From: AP-15 sp963790875
GTDB taxonomy: Bacteria > Pseudomonadota > Alphaproteobacteria > ATCC43930 > CGMCC-115725
Direction of reading: 5' to 3'
DNA: 64,000 nucleotides
NCBI GenBank assembly: GCA_963790875.1
Contig: CAWBQT010000003.1
Span: 1,772,181 to 1,836,180 of the forward strand
Each line of letters starts with the position of its first letter. Position 1 is the stretch's first letter. A program made the position numbers and the translations under genes. The notes beneath the pieces were generated by a model, which did no database searches, had not been told where the DNA came from, and was given only the letters and a program-made list of their open reading frames with translations. Below, in pieces: positions 1 through 8,501 of this stretch.

Positions 1-14
1 GCGCTGCGCCCGCC

Positions 15-764
15 ATGACGGCACGCGACACCCGGCGAACATCCGATCCGGTTGCCAGCCCGCCGCGGCGGAGGCACGGTGGGCTGCGGCGCGTCGCCCG
101 AGGGCTCGCCCTCTTTACCGCACTTCTCTGCGGGGTCCTCTTGGCGAGTCTAGCGGCCTACCGCTACGGACCGCTCCCCCCTCATGCCGGACCGGGGGCG
201 CCGCTCCCGCTCGTCGGGGCAGCGCCGGCGCCTGACGATCTGGCGCTGGCGGTTTTCAAATCGCCGCGCCCGATCCCGGCGATCGGCTTTACCGACGCCG
301 TCGGACGAGCCAAGACCCTGCAAGATTTCCGCGGCCGCGTCGTGCTGCTCGACGTCTGGGCGACCTGGTGCGCGCCGTGCCGCCAGGAGATGCCGGCTCT
401 CGATCATCTCGACGGCAGGCTGGGCGGCGCCGATTTCGTCGTGGTGCCGGTGTCGATCGACCGCAACGGACACGCGGCGGTCGAGCCGTTCTATCGGGTG
501 CTGGGGATCAAAAGGCTCGGCGTCTATCTCGATCCGCTCGGCCGCGGGACGAGCGCCCTTTCGGTTCCGGGGGTGCCGACCACGCTTTTGATCGACCGCT
601 ACGGCCGTCTCTTGGCGCGCAAGATCGGCGGGGCGCCGTGGGACAGTCCGCCGATGATCGCGCTCATTCGCCGCTTCCTGCCGCCGGCTGACGCGGCAGC
701 AGAGGTCGGGATCAGACCTTCTCCCCGAGGAAGCGCAACAGGCGCGGCGCCAGGTAGCCGGTGA
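15..764 (+). CDS. Membrane-anchored TlpA-like thioredoxin-fold protein
   Basis: 249 residues. A basic N-terminus is followed by one hydrophobic helix (about residues 29-50), then a thioredoxin fold in the periplasm. The redox motif WATWCAPC is visible, with cysteines at about 119 and 122, followed by RQEMP as in TlpA/ResA/CcmG relatives. A cis-Pro region (VPGVPTTLLID) lies near residue 190. Such proteins reduce disulfides in apocytochromes c or copper-site proteins, so a link to the oxidase and cytochrome c operon 5 kb downstream is plausible but only inferred. The ATG lies 14 bases from the window edge, so its upstream context cannot be judged. Confidence 0.85.
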   Translation: MTARDTRRTSDPVASPPRRRHGGLRRVARGLALFTALLCGVLLASLAAYRYGPLPPHAGPGAPLPLVGAAPAPDDLALAVFKSPRPIPAIGFTDAVGRAKTLQDFRGRVVLLDVWATWCAPCRQEMPALDHLDGRLGGADFVVVPVSIDRNGHAAVEPFYRVLGIKRLGVYLDPLGRGTSALSVPGVPTTLLIDRYGRLLARKIGGAPWDSPPMIALIRRFLPPADAAAEVGIRPSPRGSATGAAPGSR

Positions 765-1010
765 TGCTCGCCGCTTCGTCGAGCGGGTCCGACATCCAGA
801 AATGTCCGGCACCCTGCATGACCACCGAGCGGACATAGAAACCCGCCTGCTTCATCGCGGCGCGAGACGGCTCGGATTGCGTCGCTCGGTCGAGGATGTT
901 GTCCTCGGTGGGCTGCAACTGAGCAGAAACGCCGTCGCGATGTTGTCGCGGGTCACGTGGCTGAGCGGCGAGGCGTCGAATAGAGGCGCCGGACGTCGTG
1001 CGTCGGCGCC
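712..1010 (-). pseudogene. C-terminal remnant of an alpha/beta hydrolase
   Basis: The minus strand encodes the last 60 or so residues of an alpha/beta hydrolase: a GAGHFWMSDPLDE segment with the catalytic His, then a LAPRLLRFLGEKV tail ending in a stop at 712. Upstream, SPLSHVTRDNIATAFLL continues the same protein in another frame, so there is at least one frameshift near 920. The first three quarters of the gene are missing. It is followed on the opposite strand by a CitE-like fragment, so two unrelated gene pieces are joined here. Confidence 0.6.
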
Positions 1011-1084
1011 GACGTGGTGGCCGGGCAAAAACGGCGTGGCGGATGGCGGTGCGCGATCTCGAAGCGGTAGTCGGGTCGCGGAAC

Positions 1085-1432
1085 ACGCCCTGGCGCTGCC
1101 GAAGGTCGACAGCCCGGAGCATGTCCGCGCCATCGGCGAGATCCTCGACGAACGGGAAACCGAGCGCGGCATGATGTTGGAGACGACCCGGCTCATCGCG
1201 ATGGGCGAGACCCCGGCGGCGCTGTTCGGCATCGCCGACATCGCGCGCGCCGATCCGTGCCTCGTTAGGCTCAGTGTCGGGGCCGAGGATTTTGCGCTGT
1301 CGTTCGGCATCCTGCCCGAGGCGGAAGGGCTGTTCATGCCGAAGCAGCTCTGCGTCTTCGCCACCCGCGCCGCCGGGATCCTGCCGCTGGGCTTTATCGG
1401 CACGGTCGCCGAGTTCCCCGACCTCGACGGCT
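1085..1432 (+). pseudogene. CitE/HpcH-type CoA lyase fragment
   Basis: The plus-strand frame shows the middle of a HpcH/HpaI aldolase-citrate lyase beta family protein: LALPKVDSPEHVRAIGEIL, then the ET-R-I segment, then SVGAEDFALSFGI and GFIGTVAEFPDLDGF. The acidic metal ligand region (GAEDF) is present, but the N-terminal third and the C-terminus are absent. Similarity stops just before the imperfect repeat at 1441, which suggests a rearrangement breakpoint. It is most likely non-functional. Confidence 0.6.
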
Positions 1433-1440
1433 TTCACACA

Positions 1441-1650
1441 GAGATCGTGGTGCCACTGTTGCAGCAGGTCATATACGCCTAGCTGCCGATGACCGCCTTG
1501 ACCTTGGTGCTGAGCGCCGCATGGGGGTCGTCGTGACAGGCGTCCGCGAAGCGCGGGTCGCCGCCGGCAAGGAGAAACTTCTCGTCGATTCGATCGCCGG
1601 GTCGCGACACGAGCTCGTGGTGCAGCTGCGGCAGCAGATCATATACGCCT
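1441..1650. repeat. Imperfect 40-bp direct repeat flanking 130 bp
   Basis: Bases 1441-1480 and 1611-1650 are similar in the same orientation. The last 20 bases (1461-1480 and 1631-1650, gcagcaRgtcatatacgcct-like) differ at one position. On the minus strand both copies read GVYDLL(P/Q)Q. The second copy lies inside the 3' end of the transposase frame, so the repeat marks a junction between the transposase and the CitE fragment. Confidence 0.6.
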
Positions 1651-2881
1651 CGCGGCCGTCCAATTCGACAAAGCCCAGTTGCAGCGGCGCCTTGCCCGCC
1701 GCAGGGTCGCCGTCGGCGGAACCTTCGGTCAGCAGCACTTGCCGCAGGCGGCGGCGCAGCAGCACGACGCGGCGCTGCCGGCTCCAGCCCATCAGCCGCA
1801 CCTCGCCCCACTTGCCCTGCCAGCCGGCGCCGGCATTCTGCCAGTCGCTCTCCCGCATCGCCCGCTCCAGCACCCGCTTGACCCCGGGGCGCAAGCGCAG
1901 CTTGAACAGATAGGGCTGGCCGCGGCGCTCAGCCTCGCGCATCAGCCCCTCGTTGCCCCAGTCGTTGTCACCCCGCAGCAAGCACGGGGCGCAACTGGGT
2001 CCCAGCCGGTCGAGCAGCGCCCACAGCCCCGGCGCGGCATGCTTGGCGGTGTGCTCCTTGCCGCTCGCCACTTCGACCTCCAGCACCAACCGCAGCTCGG
2101 CCATCAGATAACTGTGGTAGACGTGCGAGGGCCGGCCACGCTTGCTCGGGTTGTAACTGACCTCGGCCCCCTCTTGATGGCCGTAGAGTGGCTTGACCGT
2201 GGTGTCGACATCCAGGACCCAAAGCTCGCCCAGCAACGGTCGCACACAATAGTCCAGCTGCTCGCGCAGCCAGGCGATCCCGTCCGTCTCGTCGATCTTG
2301 CCCAACGCCCGCCGCACCGCGTCCTCGCTGACTACCTTCTTCATCCCCAGCAGCGGCGCGTTGACCGCATCGGCGCGCAGCGCCGTGATGTGCGCATAGC
2401 GCCAATGCCCGGCCAGCACCGACAGAAGCACCGTGCCCAGCACGTCGCGCTTGCTCGGCGCGTTCGGGCTCGTCAGCAGCAGCGGACAGCCCGCCACCCA
2501 GCCGTCGAACAGGCCTCCCTGCTTCAGGTATTCGATGAAAAAGGCCAGCTGACCCATCGTCGTCACCGGCGCCGCCGGCTCCCACTCCAGGTGAATCCGG
2601 CCGGCAAAGGTGTCCGCCGTCACCGCTTCGTCTGCCGCCAGCTCTACTATCGGTTGCTCACCGGCCGGGTGAACCCCGGTACCCCTATTCCCCGTTTCTG
2701 GCGGCAGCCCGGAAGGCCAATCGAGGAGGGGTCGCCCGGACCCGCGCGAGGAGGCGATCGACCTGGTCGAGCAATTTGAGCCAGAGATGACGGAGCATTC
2801 AACTGAAGCCAAACCGTCTCTGAGGGTCACTGCCACGCCTAGGCAGCGGGAAGCTCGGCGCAGGCCGCAGCCGCTCGCCAC
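1469..2881 (-). mobile_element. DDE transposase (IS1380/IS4-like), C-terminally truncated
   Basis: 470-codon frame. Residues of about 110-390 look like a DDE transposase: MGQLAFFIEYLKQGGLFDGW, then LWVLDVDTTVKPLYGHQEGA with a catalytic Asp in the DVDTT segment, then GRPSHVYHSY and LLRGDNDWGNEGLM with a second Asp. The third catalytic region (DRADAENPFDELK in relatives) is not seen. After LGFVELDGREAY the frame becomes low-complexity Arg/Ser, so the 3' end is lost near 1650. The first 100 codons also look non-native. Terminal inverted repeats were not identified. Confidence 0.7.
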
Positions 2882-2911
2882 GCCTGAAATGAGCCAGAGC
2901 CGCGTCTTCGC

Positions 2912-3575
2912 TCAGAGAACTTTTTCGAAATAAAACCGCCGAAGGCCGGAGCCGACAGTTTTGTTGCTGGTTATCTCGGCGACCTCGTCGCGCCGGAGCT
3001 GATACCCGGCGTTACTGTAGAACGCGAGCGCGGCGCTCTGTATTTCAGCCGCGCTCAGCTCGAAGTCTCGCTACCTTGCGACGCCGACACTCCTCTTCTG
3101 CGTACTGAAGCATCCGGCGACCGATCCCGTTTCGCCGCGCCGCCACATCGACATACATCCGCCTCAGCTCCATCGCATCGGGCGAGGCGCGCTCCAGACC
3201 GAATGTGCCGACGAGCCTGTCGCTTCGAATTGCCACCCAGAAACCGCCGTCGTGTTCGCGATAATAGGCGGCAAGCCGATCAATCTCCTCGGCCAGCGAA
3301 CGTTGAATGTACGCTTCAAAAGCGTCGCGGAGGGTGGGCGGGCTGAGGAGCCGGTTCGTGGCGACAAACAACTCCCGCACCTGGGAGGTGTCGCCCTCCG
3401 CGAACGGGCGAATTGTGATCTCGGCGTCCACGGCTGCCTGGATTGGATGATTGGATGCGTGAAACTCTTCTGCAAGGGCTTTGCGAACGCTCGATCTCTC
3501 GGACATCCGGTTCCCGGTGCTCAATCCCCTTGGGGATCCGCGGAGGATCGACGCCGTCGCCCTGAGCCATTGCAC
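2912..3575 (-). pseudogene. GNAT N-acetyltransferase, frameshifted near its 3' end
   Basis: The frame from 3575 (or the in-frame ATG at 3506, MSERSS) encodes a GNAT fold: acetyl-CoA binding motif A is seen as RRMYVDVAARRNGIGRRML. The frame stops at 3045 just after RRKVARLR. The neighbouring frame continues with the family's usual C-terminus, SAAEIQSAALAFYSNAGYQL, to FYFEKVL and a stop at 2912. A single indel around 3055 therefore splits the gene. The substrate is unknown. It could be a recent lesion or a sequencing error, since both halves are otherwise intact. Confidence 0.75.
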
Positions 3576-3863
3576 AAAGGTGAAGAGATACGGGTTGCAG
3601 ATGGGTGTAGGTATCGCCGATCACCCAAGCGCCTTTGAGCATGTCCTGTTCATTTCTCGCTCCCCGGTCATCACGAGAGCCGCTCGTCGGCTGTCGACCA
3701 ATCCACCCGACGGCTTGACTGAGTTGGCCCGGCGCTCGTCGAAGGGCAAGGTGCAGATGGCCCGCACCGCAGGCTTCGGAGGGAAGCTCCTCGGTGGATG
3801 GACTGCGGCCATTCGGATCGCCACCTTATCACGAGGGGAGGAGAGCGTCCGTGATACGGCCGC

Positions 3864-4498
3864 TTATTCCGCAAGCAATCTTGGACCGCTGACGAACGGA
3901 CTGCCCCGAAGATAAAATCGCAGGAGTTGTTCGCATCTCGCGCGATTCCGATCCTGATGCTCTGCCCGATTTCGCCGGGTTCGTGATCACAGCGTCCGAG
4001 CCATAGAGGGCCTTCTCGGCAAAGATCGAGCCCATCGAACCGAGAATCGACCCGCAATGCCGCGGTGAGTTTTCCTGGTCCTCGCGCCAAGTCGCGAAGC
4101 CGTTCAATTTGACGATTTCGCTGCATGATCGGTATGCCGTCGCGCGGCTCAAGCGCCCTGATGAGGACCCCAGCCCCAATCCCCGCTATCTCGCCTGAGA
4201 CGTTCAGCATGAATGCGCTGCCATAGACGAGGTACACGTAGGCATGCCCAGCCTCGAGAAAGAGCGACCGATTACGCGGCGTCATCCCGCGGTAGGCGTG
4301 CCCCGCGGCGTCGCCGACAACATACGCCTCGGTCTCGACGATGCGGCCGCTGGCGACACCTTCGGCCATCTCCCGCACCAATATCTTGCCGATGAGATAA
4401 CGAGCGAGCGAGACGGTATCGACCGGCAGCTCCGCACGAGAGAGCGGTGGATGGCCACCCTTATGCCGGCCAGGCTTCAGCGTATCGGCTCGACCCAT
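3864..4498 (-). pseudogene. DNA-3-methyladenine glycosylase (AAG/MPG family), frameshifted
   Basis: Residues 18-190 match the AAG-type glycosylase: LARYLIGKILVRE, then GRIVETEAYVV with the catalytic Glu, AGHAYRGMTPRNRSLF, HAYVYLVYGSAFMLNV, VLIRALEPRDG and ARGPGKLTAAL. The enzyme excises alkylated purines. After RIGIARDAN the frame departs. The alternative frame gives LLRFYLRGSPFVSGPRLLAE and a stop at 3864, which is the expected C-terminus, so a frameshift lies near 3920-3940. The ATG at 4498 overlaps the end of the SnoaL-like gene by 22 bases. The first 25 codons are duplicated at 14771. Confidence 0.8.
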
Positions 4499-4820
4499 TG
4501 CGCACGCGAAGGCCCTGGCTCAAACGGATCGCCGAAGTATTGGGTCTCGCGGGCCACCTTCCCGTCTCTGAACTCCATGATGCTCACCGTGTATGACGGC
4601 CGTGCATCGTAGGCGATGACGAGTTCGGTGATCCAGAGGTCGGCAGCGCCGAGTATCCGCCGCACCGTGAAACGCTTTCTGCTCGGCTGAACAAAGCGAG
4701 ACGCCTGAATGTTGCGCCGGCCGCGGATGCGCTCGCCCGATTGCGGGTACTCGAGCACCGCATCCTCTCGGTAAATGTCGTGCTCCGCCTCAAAGTCGTT
4801 GGCGTCGGAGGCGGCCCAAT
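4424..4820. repeat. About 400-bp duplicated segment, copy 1
   Basis: This segment covers the 5' end of the glycosylase gene and most of the SnoaL-like gene. It recurs in the same orientation at 14771-15170 with only a few substitutions (for example cattgCgc/cattgAgc near 4500 and 14848). Identity ends abruptly at both sides, inside genes. Confidence 0.85.
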
Positions 4821-4857
4821 GGCGGTCCAGACCTGATCGAATCTCTCGGTCTTCCAT
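4477..4857 (-). CDS. SnoaL-like (NTF2 fold) protein, copy 1
   Basis: 126 residues from MEDREIRSGL, preceded by AGGGAAA. The sequence has SnoaL/NTF2 features: DANDFEAEHDIYREDAVLEYPQSGERIRGR, then a beta-rich second half with WITELVIAYDARPSYTVSIMEFRDGKVARETQYFGDPF. Members act as isomerases, hydrolases or ligand-binding proteins, so the function here is not predictable. The downstream glycosylase ATG overlaps its stop. From about codon 16 to its end it is virtually identical to the copy at 14824-15204, while the first codons differ, which indicates gene conversion or segmental duplication. Confidence 0.8.
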   Translation of the reverse strand: MEDREIRSGLDRHWAASDANDFEAEHDIYREDAVLEYPQSGERIRGRRNIQASRFVQPSRKRFTVRRILGAADLWITELVIAYDARPSYTVSIMEFRDGKVARETQYFGDPFEPGPSRAQWVEPIR

Positions 4858-4964
4858 ACAAATTTCCCTAACCATCGTCGTCGCGTTAAGCCCTTGTACC
4901 ATGCCCCGCGAGGAACATGCGCCTTCCGGATGAGGTAAGAGATCCCGGCGGACATACCGCCGGT

Positions 4965-5464
4965 GCGGTTGCGGCGCTATTATGTCAGATTCCGCTGTCA
5001 GGCCCAGAGCTGGAACAAGCAGCGCCGCGTCGTGGGCAAGGTCGAACAGCATCCGGATGAGCTTTACCCGCGCGGCTTCATCGTCACCAACCTGCGCGGC
5101 CTGCCGAGCGCGTCATCGCCATCTAGAACCAGCGCGGCACGGCGGAGCAGTGGTTCAAGGAGGGCAAGGGCACGATTAAACGGAAGCGGCTGTCATGTCG
5201 GACCTTCGCCGCGAATGCTGTCCGCCTTCAGCTCCACGTCCTGGCCTACAACCTCGACAACTTCATGCGCTCGCTGGCGATGCCGAAGTCGGCGGAGTCG
5301 TGGTCGCCGACGAGCCTGCGCGAGAAGCTCATCAAGGTCGCCGCGTCCCAAGCCACGGGCGCTCCATGACCTTCCAGATGGCCAACGTCGCGGTATCGCG
5401 GCAACTGTTCGACGAGATTCTGGCGCTCATCGCCGGGCTTCGGGCACCACCCGCGCCGGCATAA
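4965..5464 (+). pseudogene. IS1380-family transposase 3' remnant
   Basis: Plus-strand frames together give the C-terminal part of an IS1380 transposase: QAQSWNKQRRVVGKVEQHP, ELYPRGFIVTNLR, NQRGTAEQWFKEGKGTIKRK with the conserved catalytic Glu region, RLSCRTFAANAVRLQLHVLA, LREKLIKVAAS, and finally MTFQMANVAVSRQLFDEILA with a stop at 5464. At least two frameshifts and one stop interrupt it. The N-terminal half is missing. It sits between the SnoaL-like gene and the cytochrome operon and marks an old insertion. Confidence 0.75.
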
Positions 5465-5782
5465 CAAGCGCCGGGGTCAAGTGTGGCAAGCGACGAGGGG
5501 AAGGTATGCCTCGGTGAGAGCAAAGCGGAGGTCTCGGCGTTTTGGCGCGGCCAACCGCCGGCTCCGATCGCTCCTTGCTTGCGGCGAAGGCGATTTGCCG
5601 TTGCCCAGGTCGCTCAAAGGCGCGATCCTGAACTCGGAACCGCCGATAATCTGACGAATGTTGGCTTAGCGCGCGGGTTTCAGCTTCGGCGGTGGGAAAC
5701 TTGCCCTCAAGGGACGGGACGTGCGTTAGCCGTGAATGCTGACAGTCTGCGCCGTGCTCGCGACAGACAGATCGTCGGCGCA

Positions 5783-6466
5783 ATGGTGCTGCTGGCACTT
5801 GTGCTATGCCTCAGCGTCGCGGGCGCGCAGCCGGCGGGACGTGCGCCCGATACGATGGAGCAACGTCTGCTTGCCTGCGCTGCCTGCCATGGCCGCCAAG
5901 GCGAAGGCACCGACAACGACTATTTTCCGCGGCTCGCCGGCAAACCCGCCGGCTATCTAATGAACCAGCTGGTCGCCTTTCGCGACGGCCGTCGCCGCTA
6001 TCCGCCGATGAACTACCTCCTTGAGTACCAATCGGACGCGTATCTGCAAAAGATCGCGGATTATTTCGCGGCATTGCGCCCGCCGCCGACGCCGCCAGCG
6101 GTGAGCGATGTCAGCGCGGAAATATTGGAGCGCGGTCATTCGCTCGTGACCAAGGGGGATGTGGCCCATGGCGTGCCGGCATGCTCGCGCTGTCACGGCC
6201 CCAAACTGACCGGCATGGAGCCCGCCATTCCTGGACTCGTAGGGTTGCATGCGAGCTATATCAGCGCGCAGCTCGGGGCCTTCCGTTACGGCACGCGGAC
6301 GGCGGCCGCACCCGACTGCATGCAATTCGTCGCGGCGAGCCTGACCGAAAGCGATGTTACCGCGGTTGCCGCTTGGCTCGCCTCGCTGCCAGTCCCATCT
6401 GACCCGTCACCGGTGCGCAAAGGCACATTGCCGATGCCTCTCGTTTGTGGCAGCGAACCGCGCTAA
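5783..6466 (+). CDS. Diheme cytochrome c (c4-like), exported
   Basis: 227 residues from the ATG at 5783. A hydrophobic signal sequence (residues 1-17) is followed by two heme c sites, CAACH (32-36) and CSRCH (134-138), with Met-containing segments PPMNYLLEY and CMQFV as likely axial ligands. This tandem layout resembles cytochrome c4. It probably shuttles electrons in the periplasm to the oxidase encoded 1.5 kb downstream. The frame is open back to 5483, but the upstream part looks non-native. A GTG at 5731 is an alternative start. The next gene starts 4 bases after the stop. Confidence 0.8.
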   Translation: MVLLALVLCLSVAGAQPAGRAPDTMEQRLLACAACHGRQGEGTDNDYFPRLAGKPAGYLMNQLVAFRDGRRRYPPMNYLLEYQSDAYLQKIADYFAALRPPPTPPAVSDVSAEILERGHSLVTKGDVAHGVPACSRCHGPKLTGMEPAIPGLVGLHASYISAQLGAFRYGTRTAAAPDCMQFVAASLTESDVTAVAAWLASLPVPSDPSPVRKGTLPMPLVCGSEPR

Positions 6467-6470
6467 GGCA

Positions 6471-7736
6471 ATGACCGTGCAGATCGCCCGGCTCTGTCGC
6501 CGCGCCGCGCTCGTCGGGCTGGTGCTGCTGGCGGGCCTCGGAGACTCGATGGCCGCGGCGGCCGCCGGCGACCAAGCCTTCGTCGCCAAGGGCCAATATC
6601 TGGCGCGTGCCGGCGATTGTATCGCTTGCCATACTAATCCCGGCGGCGCTTTGTTTGCCGGCGGCCGGGCGATGCCAACGCCGTTCGGCACGCTCTATTC
6701 GTCCAACGTCACGCGCGACCCGACAACCGGTATCGGAACCCTGACCCCTGACCAGTTTTACGGAGTCATGCATACCGGCCACTTTCCCGATGGCGGCCTG
6801 ATCTATCCGGCGATGCCGTTTGGCTCCTACACCAAGGTGACGCGCGACGATTCCGACGCGATCTTCGCCTATTTGCGCTCGGTCCCGCCGGTGCACCAGC
6901 CGAACACGCCGCAAGACCTGCGCTTTCCGTTCAACAACCGTCAGTTGATCCTGGGGTGGCGCACACTGTTTTTTCAAGAGGGCGAATACCAACCCGACCC
7001 GAACAAATCGGCCGAGTGGAACCGCGGCGCCTATCTCGTCCAAGGGCTGGGCCATTGCGCGATGTGCCACTCGCCGATCAACGCCCTTGGCGGCAGCTCC
7101 GCGTCGCAGGCATTCGAGGGCGGGTTGATCCCGATGCAGAACTGGTACGCACCGTCGCTGACCTCCAACAAGGAGGCCGGGCTCGGCGAATGGAGCATCG
7201 ACGAGATCGTCGATCTGTTGCGCACCGGGGTGTCCCGCCGCGGCGCGGTTTATGGCCCGATGTCCGAAGTGGTGTTCAACAGCACGCAGTACCTGAATGA
7301 CGCTGATGTGCGCGCGATGGCGATTTATCTAAAAAGCCTTGGTCAGGGCAGTCCGCCCGCGGCCGATGTCTCCGGAATTCCTGCGCCGGAGAGCAGCCTG
7401 CTGCTGGCTTTCGGCGAGACGGTTTACGCCAAGCACTGCGCCAGCTGCCATGGCACCGACGGTGACGGCATGCCGCCCGACTACCCGCCGCTGGCCGCCA
7501 ATCCGTCGATCCAGATGCAATCGGCGGTCAACCCGATCCGCATGGTCCTGAATGGCGGGTTTCCGCCCGGCACGGCCCGCAATCCGATGCCCTACGGCAT
7601 GCCGCCCTTCGCCCAGATCCTTTCGGACGATGAAGTCGCCGCCGTCGTGAGTTATATCCGCGGCGCCTGGGGCAACCATGGGTCGACGGTTTCCCCGCCG
7701 CAGGCCAACGAATTGCGCACGGCACCTTTGGATTGA
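6471..7736 (+). CDS. Triheme cytochrome c (alcohol/gluconate dehydrogenase cytochrome subunit type)
   Basis: 421 residues with an N-terminal signal sequence (1-32) and three heme sites, CIACH (50-54), CAMCH (196-200) and CASCH (323-327). Segments such as GGRAMPTPFGTLYSSNVTRD and the spacing of three cytochrome domains match the cytochrome subunits of membrane quinoprotein or flavoprotein dehydrogenases (AdhB, GndC type). No dehydrogenase partner gene is present here. It sits instead in a ba3 oxidase operon, where it may carry electrons from quinol or another donor to the oxidase. ATG chosen 4 bases after the previous stop. Confidence 0.85.
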   Translation: MTVQIARLCRRAALVGLVLLAGLGDSMAAAAAGDQAFVAKGQYLARAGDCIACHTNPGGALFAGGRAMPTPFGTLYSSNVTRDPTTGIGTLTPDQFYGVMHTGHFPDGGLIYPAMPFGSYTKVTRDDSDAIFAYLRSVPPVHQPNTPQDLRFPFNNRQLILGWRTLFFQEGEYQPDPNKSAEWNRGAYLVQGLGHCAMCHSPINALGGSSASQAFEGGLIPMQNWYAPSLTSNKEAGLGEWSIDEIVDLLRTGVSRRGAVYGPMSEVVFNSTQYLNDADVRAMAIYLKSLGQGSPPAADVSGIPAPESSLLLAFGETVYAKHCASCHGTDGDGMPPDYPPLAANPSIQMQSAVNPIRMVLNGGFPPGTARNPMPYGMPPFAQILSDDEVAAVVSYIRGAWGNHGSTVSPPQANELRTAPLD

Positions 7737-7743
7737 GGGAGCG

Positions 7744-7932
7744 ATGATCAACCCTGAGCCCGACGCCGACGCGGACGGCCCGAGCCCGCAGCAGGACGCG
7801 GCTGTCAACAAGATCCTGCACTCGGGTGCAAAGGGGGCGGTCGTGCTCGCCGGATTCGCGACCGCGATCGTCGTTGCGATCTGGTTCGCGTTTTATCTCC
7901 TCGTCTTTCTGCCTCGTGCAGTCGCGCCATGA
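7744..7932 (+). CDS. Small single-helix membrane protein of the oxidase operon
   Basis: 62 residues: an acidic, soluble first half, then one transmembrane helix (about residues 34-58) ending in RAVAP. Its place directly before subunit II and its 4-base overlap with that gene (ATGA) suggest a small structural subunit, analogous to subunit IIa of ba3-type oxidases. Similarity to a named family is not evident from the sequence alone. Confidence 0.7.
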   Translation: MINPEPDADADGPSPQQDAAVNKILHSGAKGAVVLAGFATAIVVAIWFAFYLLVFLPRAVAP

Positions 7933-8501
7933 GCGAGACGGGTGCACCGCCGATCCGAGACGACGGCATCGACCACAGCGAGCGGGTCGAACATCGCTGG
8001 GGCGCCGTCGCGATCGTGGTCCTGGCGCTGCTCGTGGTCGTCGTGACCTTTGCCGCGATACATCTGGGAGCCATGCCGCAAAGCCGTGTCGAGACCGCCG
8101 ATCCGCGTACCCTGCATCTTTTCGGGGAATTCATCGACAGCAACCTCGGCAGTGCGGTCGAGCCCGACGGCTCGCTCACCGTACGCGCCATCGGCCAGCA
8201 ATATTCCTTCACCCCGTCCTGCATCGTTGTGCCGACCGATACCCTGGTCACGTTCCGCGCCACCAGCGCCGACGTCGTGCACGGCTTTTTGATCGAGGGG
8301 ACAAACATCAATCTGATGCTGGTGCCGGGCTACATCTCCAGCCTCGGGGCGCGTTTCGAGAAACCCGGCGATCGCCTGATGCCGTGCCACGAATTTTGCG
8401 GCCTCGGACATGAGGGCATGTGGGCCAGGATCCGAGTAGTCGACAAGGTTGCGTTTGCTCGCATCGCCGCCGAGCGGCGGAGGTTGAGCTGTGTGGAATA
8501 G
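7929..8501 (+). CDS. Cytochrome c oxidase subunit II, ba3 type (CuA)
   Basis: 190 residues: one transmembrane helix (about 25-47), then a periplasmic cupredoxin domain. All CuA ligands are visible: H118 in VVHGF, C153, E155 and C157 in CHEFC, H161 and M164 in GHEGMW. Only one helix and a short N-terminus are typical of B-family (ba3) oxidases. The stop overlaps the GTG start of subunit I by 11 bases, implying translational coupling. Confidence 0.93.
   Translation: MSETGAPPIRDDGIDHSERVEHRWGAVAIVVLALLVVVVTFAAIHLGAMPQSRVETADPRTLHLFGEFIDSNLGSAVEPDGSLTVRAIGQQYSFTPSCIVVPTDTLVTFRATSADVVHGFLIEGTNINLMLVPGYISSLGARFEKPGDRLMPCHEFCGLGHEGMWARIRVVDKVAFARIAAERRRLSCVE

Noticed and set aside
1679..2779. 366-codon plus-strand frame opposite the transposase
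   Set aside because: Gln/His/Arg-rich shadow; the minus strand has clear transposase motifs.
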